This document shows, piece by piece, positions 1 through 9,400 of a DNA stretch of 64,000 nt. The position numbers and the translations under genes were made by a program. The DNA is taken from positions 1 to 64,000 of the forward strand of contig JAEWVC010000008.1 of assembly GCA_023459275.1 (NCBI GenBank), written 5' to 3'. The notes below the pieces were generated by a model that was not told the origin of the DNA, ran no database searches, and saw only the letters and a program-made list of their open reading frames with translations. Origin of the DNA: Bacillota bacterium (lineage in GTDB: Bacteria > Bacillota > Clostridia > Christensenellales > Aristaeellaceae). The first letter of the stretch is position 1. The number at the start of each line of letters is the position of its first letter.

Positions 1-36
1 CCCCCCCCCCCAACCCTACACCCCCCCCCCCCCCCC
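1..36. other. C-rich low-complexity edge
   Basis: Nearly pure C, broken only by AACCCTACA and one G. It adjoins the middle of a recombinase gene with no recognisable upstream part, so it is most likely a contig-end or sequencing artefact rather than genomic sequence. Confidence 0.7.
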
Positions 37-63
37 GCCCCCGGCCGCCTGCATTTATGCGGG

Positions 64-246
64 GTGCATTACCATACCCTTCGGCACAGTTATGCAACAC
101 GTCTTCTGGAAAACGGAGTAGATATCAAAACGATCAGTGATTTGCTTGGACACAGCTCCGTCCAAACAACGTTGTCCTATTACGCGCACAGCACGCCCGA
201 ACAGCAAAAAAGAGCAGCAATGCTCCTCGAAAACCTCATGAATTGA
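64..246 (+). pseudogene. Tyrosine recombinase, C-terminal fragment
   Basis: The last 60 residues of a phage-integrase-type tyrosine recombinase. Visible are the box II motif (HTLRHSYAT, with the catalytic H-x-x-R), the LGHSS histidine motif and a tyrosine (SYYAHS) spaced as the catalytic nucleophile. The N-terminal DNA-binding part and the box I arginine are missing because the gene runs into the C-rich edge. The GTG at 64 is only the first in-frame start-like codon, not a true start. The fragment may be the end of an intact gene cut by the contig edge or a relic; with the truncated tRNA-Ser downstream, it suggests an integrated element at this end of the window. Confidence 0.75.
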
Positions 247-989
247 TCTGGGAAATAAGCCGTCATATGCCGTCAATCCATATTTCTGTTTGCCAACAGG
301 TGCAGGAGAAATAGGTATCTGTTGACAAAACCAGTAGATTTGCGACGTGTTTGTCCATTGGGTTTTCTCCATAATGAATGCTTGTTGTCCATTCATTCTG
401 GCGGAATCTCAATGGTTTTTTAGTTTTTGAACTCTTGGTAAATGTGAAGGCAGGAAGAGGCAATAAAAAAATACGAACGTGAAAGCTGATGTGTCTATCA
501 ATGCGTACGGCGGTACGATGGCTGCCATTCTGATTCGTGAGTATGACATGGCCGGTTTATAGGGACACAGGGTGTCTGCCTTGAAAGGCGTAAAGAATGC
601 ACCCTTTGGGTTATTGGGTAAAGGTACGTGCGGGGAAACCGGCCGCCATTATACCGGATCGAGCACTTCAACGGACCTGTTACGCAGTGCTTCCCTAAGC
701 AGGTAAGTATGCCATTTGTTTTGAAGGATCCAGATCTTCTCTTGACATCCTATGACATCAACCTCAAAACCCTCCACCCCGGTATCTCTGGTTTTTGCAT
801 CATATCACTGGTTTTTCCGTCCAAAATTTCCCTGACCTATGACCCTGGACCAGCGCTACCAAAGCACCTTTTTATGCCAAATCGCTTCTGAGAGCCGAAC
901 TCACCCCTCCGAACCTCCAAAACGTCCACTTTCCCCGTTGACTAGGCTCAAAAAGCCTGTTATAATAACCTTCGCTGGTTCTTGCGCAT
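247..989. other. No recognisable gene
   Basis: Only short overlapping reading frames on both strands, without good ribosome-binding sites or recognisable motifs. A frame at about 486-561 reads like a short protein fragment but cannot be assigned. Probably decayed mobile DNA between the recombinase tail and the tRNA relic. Confidence 0.5.
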
Positions 990-1028
990 GGAGAGATGGC
1001 CGAGCGGTTGATGGCGCTGGTCTTGAAA
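990..1028 (+). pseudogene. tRNA-Ser (UGA) 5' fragment
   Basis: Bases 990-1028 match the first half of a bacterial tRNA-Ser: acceptor 5' strand GGAGAGA, then TG, a serine-type D arm (GCC...GGC), the 5' anticodon-stem strand CTGGT and loop CTTGAAA with anticodon TGA. After the loop the sequence departs (GTCTATGG...) and there is no ACCAG complement, variable arm, T arm or 3' acceptor strand. The break inside the anticodon arm is a typical crossover point for tyrosine integrases, so this is probably an attachment-site remnant whose 3' half was lost. Confidence 0.65.
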
Positions 1029-1068
1029 GTCTATGGCATACGAAAAAAGCTTTGTAAATCAAAGGGTT

Positions 1069-1101
1069 CACCGATGTTTGACATCGGTGTTTTGTTGTTT
1101 T
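1069..1101 (+). terminator. Rho-independent terminator
   Basis: Perfect 8-bp stem CACCGATG/CATCGGTG with loop TTTGA, followed by TTTTGTTGTTTT. It lies just downstream of the tRNA-Ser relic and is probably the original terminator of that transcript. Confidence 0.7.
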
Positions 1102-1118
1102 GGGGGCTGTTTGATGTC

Positions 1119-1161
1119 AGAAAAGTTTGCCATCCGATTTCAAACAAATCGGATGGCAAAC
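1119..1161 (-). terminator. Terminator of the Lpl-type operon
   Basis: Perfect 16-bp inverted repeat at 1125-1140 and 1146-1161 with a 5-base loop (CAAAC). On the minus strand the stem is followed by CTTTTCTG, so it reads as the intrinsic terminator of the minus-strand operon that begins with the binding-protein gene at 6729. Confidence 0.7.
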
Positions 1162-1208
1162 GCTGGGTAAGAGGCGAAATTAGATGGCAGTTTGCTTCTT
1201 ACAGGAAA

Positions 1209-1745
1209 TTACTCTAAACCTATGAATTTGGTCTCTATGTCACTTGTGCAGCTTGCAGTGTTACGTGGGTAAATGATGTTCACATACGCAACAGGTAGAT
1301 TCTCAACAGAAGCTGAAAACACAAGCTTCAATACGTGGGTTCCCTTGCCAAGATAAAGACTTACCCTCTTTCGGGGGTCTGAGCGGTGGTAAGCTGGGAT
1401 TAGTGATGAAATGTGAGAAGCTTCCAGTACCGTTTTTTCATCCAGAACGATGGAGACGGGACCTAAAACCGAAACAACCAATTCAACAACTCTGTCGTAA
1501 GGTACAGAAAGAATGGTTTTTGCTTGATACACAGTCGCAGAAAGACTATAAGAGGGAGAAAAATTCAAAGCACTTCCCGGAAACGACGAGGGAATAAAGT
1601 CATTCCCTCCTGTGCTTATGGCCCATTCCCGAGTGTGAACTAGGGGGATTGGCACTATTTGTGTATCCCACAAGGCAGACCCCAGGTAGCGATCAAGGCA
1701 AAGAGCCAGGCATACAGGCCACGAAAGTGCGTTCTCCACCTGCAA
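1209..1745 (-). CDS. Possible C-terminal beta-sandwich protein, broken
   Basis: A 178-residue frame opening at a TTG without a clear ribosome-binding site. The second half alternates hydrophobic strands (SIVLDEKTVLE..., VSLYLGKGTHVLKLVF, VAYVNIIYP) as in accessory beta-sandwich domains of carbohydrate-active enzymes. The frame continues upstream without a stop to a TAG three codons after an ATG at 1850, right behind the stop of the preceding gene, so this may be a gene disabled by an early stop or frameshift. It sits between the 439-residue gene and the operon terminator, which supports its being transcribed. Function unknown. The first half is less protein-like and may be read in another frame. 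Confidence 0.4.
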   Translation of the reverse strand: MQVENALSWPVCLALCLDRYLGSALWDTQIVPIPLVHTREWAISTGGNDFIPSSFPGSALNFSPSYSLSATVYQAKTILSVPYDRVVELVVSVLGPVSIVLDEKTVLEASHISSLIPAYHRSDPRKRVSLYLGKGTHVLKLVFSASVENLPVAYVNIIYPRNTASCTSDIETKFIGLE

Positions 1746-1852
1746 ATACCACGAAAATATGCATGAAGCCCAGGAGCAAGGTTGAATATATTGAAGACCG
1801 GTGTTTTCTATTGCGGAAGCGAAACAGAATAATTGGTGCTAGTGCTCCATGA

Positions 1853-3172
1853 TCATTTGTTGAATTGTGTTAACCGGTTTGCCAGCCATTGGCCATGAAC
1901 AGTAAGAGCTGCATAAAAGGTAGAAGTATACAATTTGTCCCAGGGGATGGAAAGCAACAGCTCTGTTATCGAATGATCCATACCAGGCAGCATATCGATG
2001 CCCGCCAATGTCGCCACGTATCCAGCATAAAGAGGCTCACGGACAAAGGCATTCTCGTAAGGGAAACGGGGACATTCCCTAAACCAAATAGGCATTTGTG
2101 CCCAAGCAATTGGTACCGTCTCTGCTACAGTATAGTGAGGATGCCACAACTTGTTCATCACCCGCCAATTACCACTGAAATCGGGGGCCTTAAAAAGGCT
2201 GAACCCTTTATGCCTTTGGATATGGGATATTAGCGCCAAGGCATCCATTCGGAGAGCACACCGATAAAGTTCCCGCTCTGGTGTATCTTGAAGCATATCA
2301 CACAATCCGCGCAAGGCAATGTCAACCATCGCCCGTGTGAAAAGTTGTACGGTTGTTATTGACCTTCTCTCGCCGAACACATCTTCCATAGCCTGACCAT
2401 CCGCAAGACAGTAAAATACAGATTCCCCATCATAAGGTGCAAATCCCGCGCCCCGGGAAATAAGTGTCAGTCGTGTATCCTGTGAACCAGGTGGGCAGGT
2501 GTGCAGGAAGGTTTCATACTGGGTAAACCAAAAGGGGTCTTCCGTCAGGTCAAAAAGAGCACGGGTAATAAAAAGCAATTTCGAAACGTCGGCAGGATTA
2601 GGCAGCATATAATCACCACGGTCCCCCATAGAAGGATGATCGCTTGGGATTTTGAAGTTTAGTCTCCAAAGCGCCTTTCCCACTGCTTCCATGGATGACA
2701 CCAAGGTTTTTTTTTCATCCGCACTACACAGAGGACTTCTGGTATATCGCCATAAACCATAAAACCAAGGAAAGGTCTGATCATTGGAACCCACGGAATA
2801 ATGAGCCTTATTCGGCAACACATACCCCCTGGCGATAAAGCCGCTATCCGCGCCGTTTACCAAAAGAGACAAAAGACCCTTAGCAGTGCGCGCTGCAGCG
2901 GCAGCTGCTTTCTCACAGTCCAGCAACACAGCTCGGTTGACCAGAGCATCTAGATACAGCCCACCATAATAAGCCCCGTCCTCCAGTGGGCAATTCCAGG
3001 ACATGTGGTTGGGCATACCCAAGCAGCATTCCTCCTGCGTAGGCAAGAGCACGGAGCCATCCATGCCGGCATAATTGAGCAGCAATCCGGTTTGAGGGTT
3101 TACAAATCGACCTTCCAACACATCAAAGGCGGATTGCATACTAAAGGCAACGGTTTTATACAAAAGTATCAT
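1853..3172 (-). CDS. Unclassified protein, probably an alpha/alpha-barrel sugar enzyme
   Basis: 439 residues, not assigned to a named family. It is rich in Trp, Tyr and His, with helical hairpin-like repeats (GGLYLDALVNRAVLL, EAVGKALWRLNFKIP, AMVDIALRGLCDML) and acidic or aromatic loops (NDQTFPWFYGLWRYT, GDRGDYMLPNP) typical of (alpha/alpha)6 glycoside hydrolases and lyases. There is no signal peptide, so it is cytoplasmic and probably acts on imported oligosaccharides. The ATG overlaps the permease stop codon (ATGA), showing translational coupling in the transporter operon; a second Met at codon 12 could also serve. A role in sugar breakdown is inferred from the operon; the catalytic residues cannot be named. 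Confidence 0.7.
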   Translation of the reverse strand: MILLYKTVAFSMQSAFDVLEGRFVNPQTGLLLNYAGMDGSVLLPTQEECCLGMPNHMSWNCPLEDGAYYGGLYLDALVNRAVLLDCEKAAAAAARTAKGLLSLLVNGADSGFIARGYVLPNKAHYSVGSNDQTFPWFYGLWRYTRSPLCSADEKKTLVSSMEAVGKALWRLNFKIPSDHPSMGDRGDYMLPNPADVSKLLFITRALFDLTEDPFWFTQYETFLHTCPPGSQDTRLTLISRGAGFAPYDGESVFYCLADGQAMEDVFGERRSITTVQLFTRAMVDIALRGLCDMLQDTPERELYRCALRMDALALISHIQRHKGFSLFKAPDFSGNWRVMNKLWHPHYTVAETVPIAWAQMPIWFRECPRFPYENAFVREPLYAGYVATLAGIDMLPGMDHSITELLLSIPWDKLYTSTFYAALTVHGQWLANRLTQFNK

Positions 3173-4053
3173 CCTTTCAAGGAACCAATCATCATACCCT
3201 TTGTGAAGTGCCGTTGGATCAACGGATACAAGCAGAGAATGGGAGCGCTTGACACAACAATTAACGCATATTTGAGAAGATCCGCCATGCCCTGCTGTAT
3301 CTCCATGAGCTCCGGATCCACTATGGTGGCAGTGTTGATCTTATTGGAGATCAAAATATCTCGTAAAATCAATTGTAGTGGGAAAAGTCTCCTGTCCGTT
3401 AAGTATAGGAATGCATTAAAATAAGCATTCCAGTGGCCTACTGCGTAGTACAAGGCAATGACAGCAATAACAGGTTTGGATAGAGGCAACAGGATGGAGA
3501 AGAAGTATCTAAAATCGGAACAGCCGTCAATTTGCGCCGCTTCCAGAAGTTCTAACGGGATGGATGTACACAGGAACGTTCGCGTGATGAACAGATTATA
3601 GACAACTATTGCGCCGGGCAGCAGCATAGCCCACACGGTGTTTATCAAGCCAAGGCCGTTCATTAGCATATAGCTAGGGATTAAGCCTCCACTAAAGAGC
3701 ATAGTAAAGGAAAAAAACCAAAGAATAAGACGCTTCCCTGGAAGCTCCTGCCTGGAAAGAGGATACGCCGCTGCAAGGGTCAATGCCACGTTCAAGAATG
3801 TACCGGACAAGGTATAAAATATGGTATTACGGTAACCAATCATAAAGTTAGGATCGCGGAATACTGCCTTGTATCCCTGCAAGCTTACATCCACAGGCCA
3901 CAAGAGCACCTGGCCTGTTGTTACTGCTCTGGGTGAAGAGAAGGAAGCCGAAACAATATATACAAGCGGATAGGCCGTTAACAGTCCTACAAGTATGATA
4001 GCAAGTGTAATTGTTGCATTCAATATCCGATCTCCGCGGGAAATGGCATTCAT
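3169..4053 (-). CDS. Sugar ABC transporter permease, LplC/YtcP type
   Basis: 294-residue inner-membrane permease of the CUT1 carbohydrate ABC family, with six hydrophobic segments. The EAA loop reads EAAQIDGCSDFRYFF...LPLSKP and the protein ends in the typical GMMIGSLKG tail of LplC/YtcP proteins. AAGGAGG precedes the ATG at good spacing. It starts 12 bases after the stop of the LplB-type permease and overlaps the next gene by four bases. No ATPase gene is present, as is usual for this family, where a shared MsmK-type ATPase serves several transporters. Substrate unknown; oligosaccharides of uronic or amino sugars are common for relatives. Confidence 0.92.
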   Translation of the reverse strand: MNAISRGDRILNATITLAIILVGLLTAYPLVYIVSASFSSPRAVTTGQVLLWPVDVSLQGYKAVFRDPNFMIGYRNTIFYTLSGTFLNVALTLAAAYPLSRQELPGKRLILWFFSFTMLFSGGLIPSYMLMNGLGLINTVWAMLLPGAIVVYNLFITRTFLCTSIPLELLEAAQIDGCSDFRYFFSILLPLSKPVIAVIALYYAVGHWNAYFNAFLYLTDRRLFPLQLILRDILISNKINTATIVDPELMEIQQGMADLLKYALIVVSSAPILCLYPLIQRHFTKGMMIGSLKG

Positions 4054-4065
4054 TTGACGCCCTCC

Positions 4066-5010
4066 TTACCAGATGCTATTACCGCCTAGCCTGCGGGTTG
4101 TGGCATTAACAATGAGCAGAAGGGCCATGTTTACCACAGAATTGAAAAGACCGATGGCGGAGGCGTAGGAGAAATCCCCACCACCCTCGGCGATGCCTAC
4201 TTTGTACACATAGGTAGAAATCACCTCACTGGTTCGCAAATTCAAGCTGTTTTGCATGAGATACGTTTTTTCGAATCCCACATTCATCATCTGTCCTGCA
4301 TTGAGTATTAGCAACATCGTAGCTGTAGGAAGTACAGCCTGAAGGTCGATATGGTACAGCCTTTTCAAGCGGCTAGCCCCGTCGATCTCCGCCGCCTCAT
4401 GAAGCTCGGGACTGACAACAGATAGAGCTGCAAAATATATGATGGAATTCCAGCCTGCGTATTGCCATACCCCAGACCAAACATATAGATGCGGGAATAT
4501 GGCGGATTTACCGAAAAGGTCAGCAGGAAATTTACCTGTCATCAACCTGGAAAGCGTCCCATACACGCCGAACCTAGCGTTGAAAAATTGCAATAACATA
4601 CCAACCAGTACCACCGTGGATATAAAATAAGGTATGTAAACGATGGTCTGAACGGTGCGCTTGAGCCTTTGCCCCCGCATAGCGTTCATAAACAGCGCAA
4701 GCAGGATCGGCAAGGGGAAACCTGCCACAAGCGAATACAACGACAAGCTCAGTGTGTTAGTAATCACCCGTTCAAACTGGTATGAACGGAAAAATTTCAA
4801 AAAGTTCTGAAATCCTACCCAAGGACTGTACCATAATCCGCCAACTGGCGTAAATTTTCGAAATGCAATCTGCGCCCCCACCATGGGCATATAACGGAAG
4901 ACGGTCAGATAGAGCAGGGGCAGCGATAAAAAGATATACAGCTGCCAACACCGGGTGATGCTAATAAACCGTCGTTTATGGGTTTTGCGGGTTAAGGGGG
5001 CCGAGCGCAT
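4066..5010 (-). CDS. Sugar ABC transporter permease, LplB/YtcQ-partner type
   Basis: About 314 residues. Basic N-terminus, then transmembrane segments beginning LYIFLSLPLLYLTVF and an EAA loop (HEAAEIDGASRLKRL). Partner of the LplC-type permease in a heterodimeric channel. An ATG also occurs at 5016 but directly abuts GGAGG, whereas the ATG at 5010 sits seven bases after it, so 5010 is the better start. A 10-bp hairpin lies between this gene and the upstream binding-protein gene. Confidence 0.92.
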   Translation of the reverse strand: MRSAPLTRKTHKRRFISITRCWQLYIFLSLPLLYLTVFRYMPMVGAQIAFRKFTPVGGLWYSPWVGFQNFLKFFRSYQFERVITNTLSLSLYSLVAGFPLPILLALFMNAMRGQRLKRTVQTIVYIPYFISTVVLVGMLLQFFNARFGVYGTLSRLMTGKFPADLFGKSAIFPHLYVWSGVWQYAGWNSIIYFAALSVVSPELHEAAEIDGASRLKRLYHIDLQAVLPTATMLLILNAGQMMNVGFEKTYLMQNSLNLRTSEVISTYVYKVGIAEGGGDFSYASAIGLFNSVVNMALLLIVNATTRRLGGNSIW

Positions 5011-5040
5011 TTTCATACCTCCTTCAATTACCGGTGAAAG

Positions 5041-5066
5041 GGCGGGAGGGTCTTTACCCTCCCGCC
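5041..5066 (-). promoter_or_regulatory. Intercistronic hairpin after binding-protein gene
   Basis: Perfect 10-bp stem GGCGGGAGGG/CCCTCCCGCC with a 6-base loop, between the binding-protein stop and the permease start. On the transcribed strand only three T follow, so it is more likely an mRNA-stabilising or leaky terminator element than a full stop. Confidence 0.65.
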
Positions 5067-5115
5067 ATCCTTATTTAAATGAAATCGTTTATGGGATACT
5101 AGCGACAATGAGATA

Positions 5116-6729
5116 TTATTTGCCAATGGAACGCAGATAGGCGGTTTGGGATACGGCAAGTAGTGAGTCGAGACCAATAGTGTCCAACTCCTTCACATAA
5201 TTATCCCAATCCTTTTCAACGTCCAGGTCACCTGTGATGAAGCGAGCCATGGACTCCTCCACATAGACCTTCAACGTGCTTTTGATCTCCTGGATCTGCT
5301 CATTTTCTTCCAGTGTATACTTGATCTGTTCTACGACCTCCCCAGGAGCCTTGTTGATGTACAGGGGTAATGCTAGAGCAACCCAACGCTCGGAGTACAG
5401 GGGATCGTTATTGGAGAAGCTTTGCCCATCATTCAGCCCAAGTTCCAGTACAAAGCAGTGGGTCATCATCCAATGGGACTTCTGCGGTACGCCAAACTCA
5501 AGTATGGGAACTACCGTGGGTTTAAATCCCAAGTTTTCCAGCAGACACTTGTCTTCAGCACTAGGCTCACGCCAATCCACACCTGGCTTACCCCAGCGAG
5601 CAAACATAGAAGCCTCTCTAGTCACCATCAGATCACCTATACGGTATGCTAGTTCCGGATTGACTGCGTCTTTGGTGATGATCCAACGACTAGTGGGTGT
5701 AGTGGGAAAATAGGCAGCCCAGCTTACACCCTGAGGGCCGGTAAGTGGAGGTAGCGGCACGTATTCCAGGCGTCGGCTGTCTACAGGCGTTACATTGAAG
5801 GAGTTGGAAGTAAACACACCTACTACATTCCTGTCCGTGCCGGACGCCAGCAGCTGTTGCAACTGTGCATTGTCCATTGTAAAGGTAAGTGGAGAGAAAA
5901 GCCCATCGGCACAGAGCTTGCTCATATAACGCAAGCCTTCTTTCCACTCATCCTTGTTGTAGGGAACGTCTAGCAAACCATCCTTCACAGTCCAGCGGTC
6001 ATTCATGCTATCATATATGAAGGCGTTCATCAAAAAATCAGCTGTTTGCTGCTTGTTGCCTGTAGCACCTACAATAGGCACCTCGTCATTAATTCCATTT
6101 CCGTTGGGGTCCTTTTCTGCAAATGCCTTAAGCACTTCGTACAGTTCGTCTGTTGTTGCTGGCATGGCAAGGCCAAGATCATCCAACCACTTTTTGTTGA
6201 TCCAGGAGCGAAGCTGCCACATGTTACCGACCTGCTCATTGAAGCGGGGAACATAGTAAATGTTTCCGTCTGGGGAGGTTATCATCTCCCGCAGCTTTTT
6301 GGTCGCCACCCGACTGAAGGCATCCTGCATACCCACACCCACAGTGTCGATGTATTCGTTTACGGACCGGAAGATCCCCTGCGCCCCGTACTTCTGGATA
6401 GCGGTTTCCGACAGGTCGAAACCTGCCAACACATCGGGAAGCTTAGAGCCGGAATTGATCATGATCTCCAGCTTCTGTAACGCATCCGAGGGAGAGAAAA
6501 ACTCAAATTTGAAGGTCGCATTTGTCTTCTCTTCAAGCCAGTGGGTAAACTCGTTATCAACATAATCGATAACATTGGCATTGGCCACCACGCCGATGGT
6601 GATCTCTTCTTTTTCCTTCAGGATGGGGAATTCGCCCGGTAGGTTGAAGTTGCTTTCGGACAGTGCAGTGCCGCAAAGCAGCACGAGCGACAGGGTAAGG
6701 GATAAGATACGCAAGCCAAAACGGATCAT
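5116..6729 (-). CDS. Extracellular sugar-binding protein, LplA type
   Basis: 537 residues; binding protein of the CUT1/LplA group (usual size about 500-560). N-terminal signal peptide about residues 1-25 (IRFGLRILSLTLSLVLLCGTALS). Its single Cys follows Leu-Leu and does not make a lipobox, so export without lipidation is likely. The mature part opens with ITIGVV and contains the family's extended ligand-binding fold (PDVLAGFDLSETA, WLDDLGLAMPATTDELYEVL). GGAGG lies seven bases before the ATG, and a promoter (TTGAAT-N17-TACGAT) lies at 6763-6791. First gene of an operon running to about 1161. The divergent AraC-type regulator probably controls it. Confidence 0.92.
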   Translation of the reverse strand: MIRFGLRILSLTLSLVLLCGTALSESNFNLPGEFPILKEKEEITIGVVANANVIDYVDNEFTHWLEEKTNATFKFEFFSPSDALQKLEIMINSGSKLPDVLAGFDLSETAIQKYGAQGIFRSVNEYIDTVGVGMQDAFSRVATKKLREMITSPDGNIYYVPRFNEQVGNMWQLRSWINKKWLDDLGLAMPATTDELYEVLKAFAEKDPNGNGINDEVPIVGATGNKQQTADFLMNAFIYDSMNDRWTVKDGLLDVPYNKDEWKEGLRYMSKLCADGLFSPLTFTMDNAQLQQLLASGTDRNVVGVFTSNSFNVTPVDSRRLEYVPLPPLTGPQGVSWAAYFPTTPTSRWIITKDAVNPELAYRIGDLMVTREASMFARWGKPGVDWREPSAEDKCLLENLGFKPTVVPILEFGVPQKSHWMMTHCFVLELGLNDGQSFSNNDPLYSERWVALALPLYINKAPGEVVEQIKYTLEENEQIQEIKSTLKVYVEESMARFITGDLDVEKDWDNYVKELDTIGLDSLLAVSQTAYLRSIGK

Positions 6730-6762
6730 ACCAGCACCTCCATGTATTTATTCCTTGGCAAA

Positions 6763-6791
6763 ATCGTACCTTGTTTTCTGCTGTTATTCAA
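6763..6791 (-). promoter_or_regulatory. Promoter of the Lpl-type operon
   Basis: Minus strand: TTGAAT (6786-6791), 17-base spacer, TACGAT (6763-6768). The start site would fall near 6756, giving a leader of about 27 bases before the binding-protein gene. Confidence 0.55.
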
Positions 6792-6987
6792 GTTGAACAA
6801 GGGTAAAAATCTGTGATATAAGGACAGAACAAACAGGATGAGATGTTGAATTTGCGCCGGAAGGTTGATATCTCGCCGCTTTTAATAAATACATTGACGC
6901 TGAAAGTTCGCCTATGATAGATTGTAAGGAGAAAGACTTGTCAACAGCGACAAGCCGCTTTGAACGGTGATATGAGGAGATAGGGTC

Positions 6988-9111
6988 ATGCGGAAATTAT
7001 TCTTACGCTCTACATTGACCTATTTATTTCTTTTGTGCCTGGCTTTTCTTTGCGCTCTGCCAGTTTCTCTCAAATCCCTCGAATCGGTACGCCTTGCGGA
7101 GCTGGCGAGGCAGCGAGCGATACTCCTCACAGGGGTCGAAACAGTGGAGGCTGCGGTATTATCATTCCACAGCACATCCCAGATCCTCCTGAATGATAGT
7201 GAGCTATCTGCTGTAGCCGTACTGGGCAAGGATATGCAAGCAAAAGACCTTCTTCTAGCTCGGATCGCCCAGAAGCGCTTTCGAGACATTTTAATGCTGG
7301 TATCTGTTCAAAGTTATAGCGCCATTGTGTTCCATCAAAGTGGTATAGTAATAGATCCTGTCCGTATTTACGCCTCCAACGCATCCTATTACAGTTTCTT
7401 TTTCAAAATGGGAGACTTATCCATCGAGGGATGGCAGCAATGGCTTCATCAAGAGGGGAATCCACTCTATCCGGAAACAGATCTCTCCATTTTTGAACGA
7501 CAGCCAGGGCCTTATCTCTTGTACAAGATCCCTTTAGTTTTTTCGAGCCATGCAAAGGCAACCCTTTTTCTGTGTATAGCCAAAGCGGACATCGCAAAGC
7601 TTATGGTCAGCCCCGAACTTGTGAAGACTGGTTCGCTGACCTTTATACAAGAAGGGAAACCATATCTGTCCATGGGGCAAACCCAGGGAAACCAGGATAT
7701 CTTGGAGGCAGAAGTCCCCCTTTTGGGTATGCGTGTGTCAGTAGGGCTTCAGCCTGAGGTTTACCAACGTTCTTACATGACACTACAGCAGACCATGTTA
7801 AGTTCTGCTCTTATTCTTTTGATGTTTGGCTTTCTTTTATCTCTGGTTTTTGCCTACCGTTATATACGTCCTGTCCGAAGGCTGCTTGGGCAGATAGCCT
7901 CAGGTCGAGGAGAAGGTAAACAAAAAGATGTATATCTGTATATAGAATCCACTATTCGAAACATGGATATTTCTATGGCTAAATTTACAAAGCGAATTGA
8001 CGATATGATTGCAATTTTACATCATAATGATTTTGACCAAGCGCTTTGCGGAAATCCACAAATGCCAGGAGCACAGCTCAATGGCTGGTTGGGGCCGTTA
8101 AGTCGTGGTTTCTACAGACTGATGCTAGTTGATCTGAAACCGGACGGGGGATCAGAAAGCGAGGCGGGATACAGTCTGGCATCAGCCAAAACACAGTTGG
8201 AAGGACTTTTACCAGAAGGAAGCTTTCAGCATGTTCTATCCGACCGGCATATCATCACCCTCCTTCCTGCTCGGGAGGGAGAAGAAGTAGATTGCGAATT
8301 GACTAAACGACTCAACCAGACCTTTTCAAAAAAAGCATGCATTATACTTAGTTACCCGTTTACTGGGATCGAAGCTATGCCCGATATATTTTGGGAACTG
8401 CGGCAATCGATTAGTAGCGCAGAGGGACAAGGAATAGTTCAGCTTTGCGGAAAACGCGGTACAGATTGGCCGCATCTTGATTTTGGTAAACTCCAGCGGA
8501 TATCCTATATACTGTCCACCGGCTCCTTTGTCGGACTACGGGAGGTGATGAAGCAGATGGATGTTGAAGGACAGGTGCGGGATATGAACCGTTTGGATGG
8601 AAAGGTATATTTCGAGTGTCTCTGTGCCATATTGAGGACGGTTGCAGTTTCCCAAAACGTGCCTTTGGATGAGGATCTGGCATATGATGAGTCTACAAGT
8701 CTTCCCAGCCAGTTGGAGGGATGGATCCATTCTGCAGAGGTGCTATGTCATAAAATCGGAGATTTGAAGAAGCCAAATGCAAAACAAGCAAAGGCAGATG
8801 TGCAAGCCTATGTGGACCGGCATTTCTCCGATCCACAGCTTTGCATTGATTTCCTTGCCCAGCACTTTTCCATGAAACCTAAGCAAGTGTCCGCAGTGTT
8901 TTTCGATCAGACAGGTAGGCATTACAGTGATTATGTGGAAGACATGCGCATGCGTGAAGCGGTACGGCAGATCGAAGAAACCGATTTACCCATCCAAGAG
9001 ATTGCTGCCGCTGTAGGATTTGCTACCTTCAATACATTTTATAAGGCATTCCGTCGTCGCTTCTGCTGTTCACCAGGCACATGGCGACAGGAAAAGCAGG
9101 CTAAAATGTAA
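6988..9111 (+). CDS. Membrane-bound AraC-type regulator
   Basis: 707 residues. Transmembrane segment at about 9-30, an extracytoplasmic sensor region to about 265, a second transmembrane segment (SSALILLMFGFLLSLVFAY, about 267-287), a cytoplasmic linker, and a C-terminal AraC double helix-turn-helix from about 605 (LCIDFLAQHFSMKPKQVS... and IQEIAAAVGFATFNTFYKAFRRRF). This is the one-component design common beside Lpl/Ytc transporters: extracellular ligand sensing controls a nearby promoter directly. GAGGAG lies eight bases before the ATG. Divergent from the binding-protein operon with a 258-base shared region, so it probably activates that operon. A short hairpin (GATCTG/CAGATC, 9120-9137) follows the gene without a T tract. 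Confidence 0.9.
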   Translation: MRKLFLRSTLTYLFLLCLAFLCALPVSLKSLESVRLAELARQRAILLTGVETVEAAVLSFHSTSQILLNDSELSAVAVLGKDMQAKDLLLARIAQKRFRDILMLVSVQSYSAIVFHQSGIVIDPVRIYASNASYYSFFFKMGDLSIEGWQQWLHQEGNPLYPETDLSIFERQPGPYLLYKIPLVFSSHAKATLFLCIAKADIAKLMVSPELVKTGSLTFIQEGKPYLSMGQTQGNQDILEAEVPLLGMRVSVGLQPEVYQRSYMTLQQTMLSSALILLMFGFLLSLVFAYRYIRPVRRLLGQIASGRGEGKQKDVYLYIESTIRNMDISMAKFTKRIDDMIAILHHNDFDQALCGNPQMPGAQLNGWLGPLSRGFYRLMLVDLKPDGGSESEAGYSLASAKTQLEGLLPEGSFQHVLSDRHIITLLPAREGEEVDCELTKRLNQTFSKKACIILSYPFTGIEAMPDIFWELRQSISSAEGQGIVQLCGKRGTDWPHLDFGKLQRISYILSTGSFVGLREVMKQMDVEGQVRDMNRLDGKVYFECLCAILRTVAVSQNVPLDEDLAYDESTSLPSQLEGWIHSAEVLCHKIGDLKKPNAKQAKADVQAYVDRHFSDPQLCIDFLAQHFSMKPKQVSAVFFDQTGRHYSDYVEDMRMREAVRQIEETDLPIQEIAAAVGFATFNTFYKAFRRRFCCSPGTWRQEKQAKM

Positions 9112-9400
9112 GGCTTTAGGATCTGTCAATGCAGATCGTAGAGTGCTTCTTCGGTATAACACTCAGCGTCCCGACACCCAGGCTATATCTGTAGCACTTT
9201 TTCGCTTAGCCGCTACATTACTGCTATAGTAGAGGCGATACCTCAGTATGAATCAGCCAACGCGAATCGAATTTTTAACGCAAGTCTTGGGTCAAAAAGA
9301 AATATTTCTTGAAATTATGTACAACCTCGCTGAGCATAAGTATTTAGTATATGCTGCAGCAGGACAAGGAAAACTGCTGCTTATAGACAGCACCTATGCC

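Noticed and set aside
990..1090. Functional tRNA-Ser
   Set aside because: The 3' half (anticodon-stem complement, variable arm, T arm and acceptor strand) is missing.
1125..1161. Insertion-sequence terminal repeats
   Set aside because: The 16-bp inverted repeat has only a 5-base loop and is followed by T residues on the minus strand, so it is a terminator hairpin.
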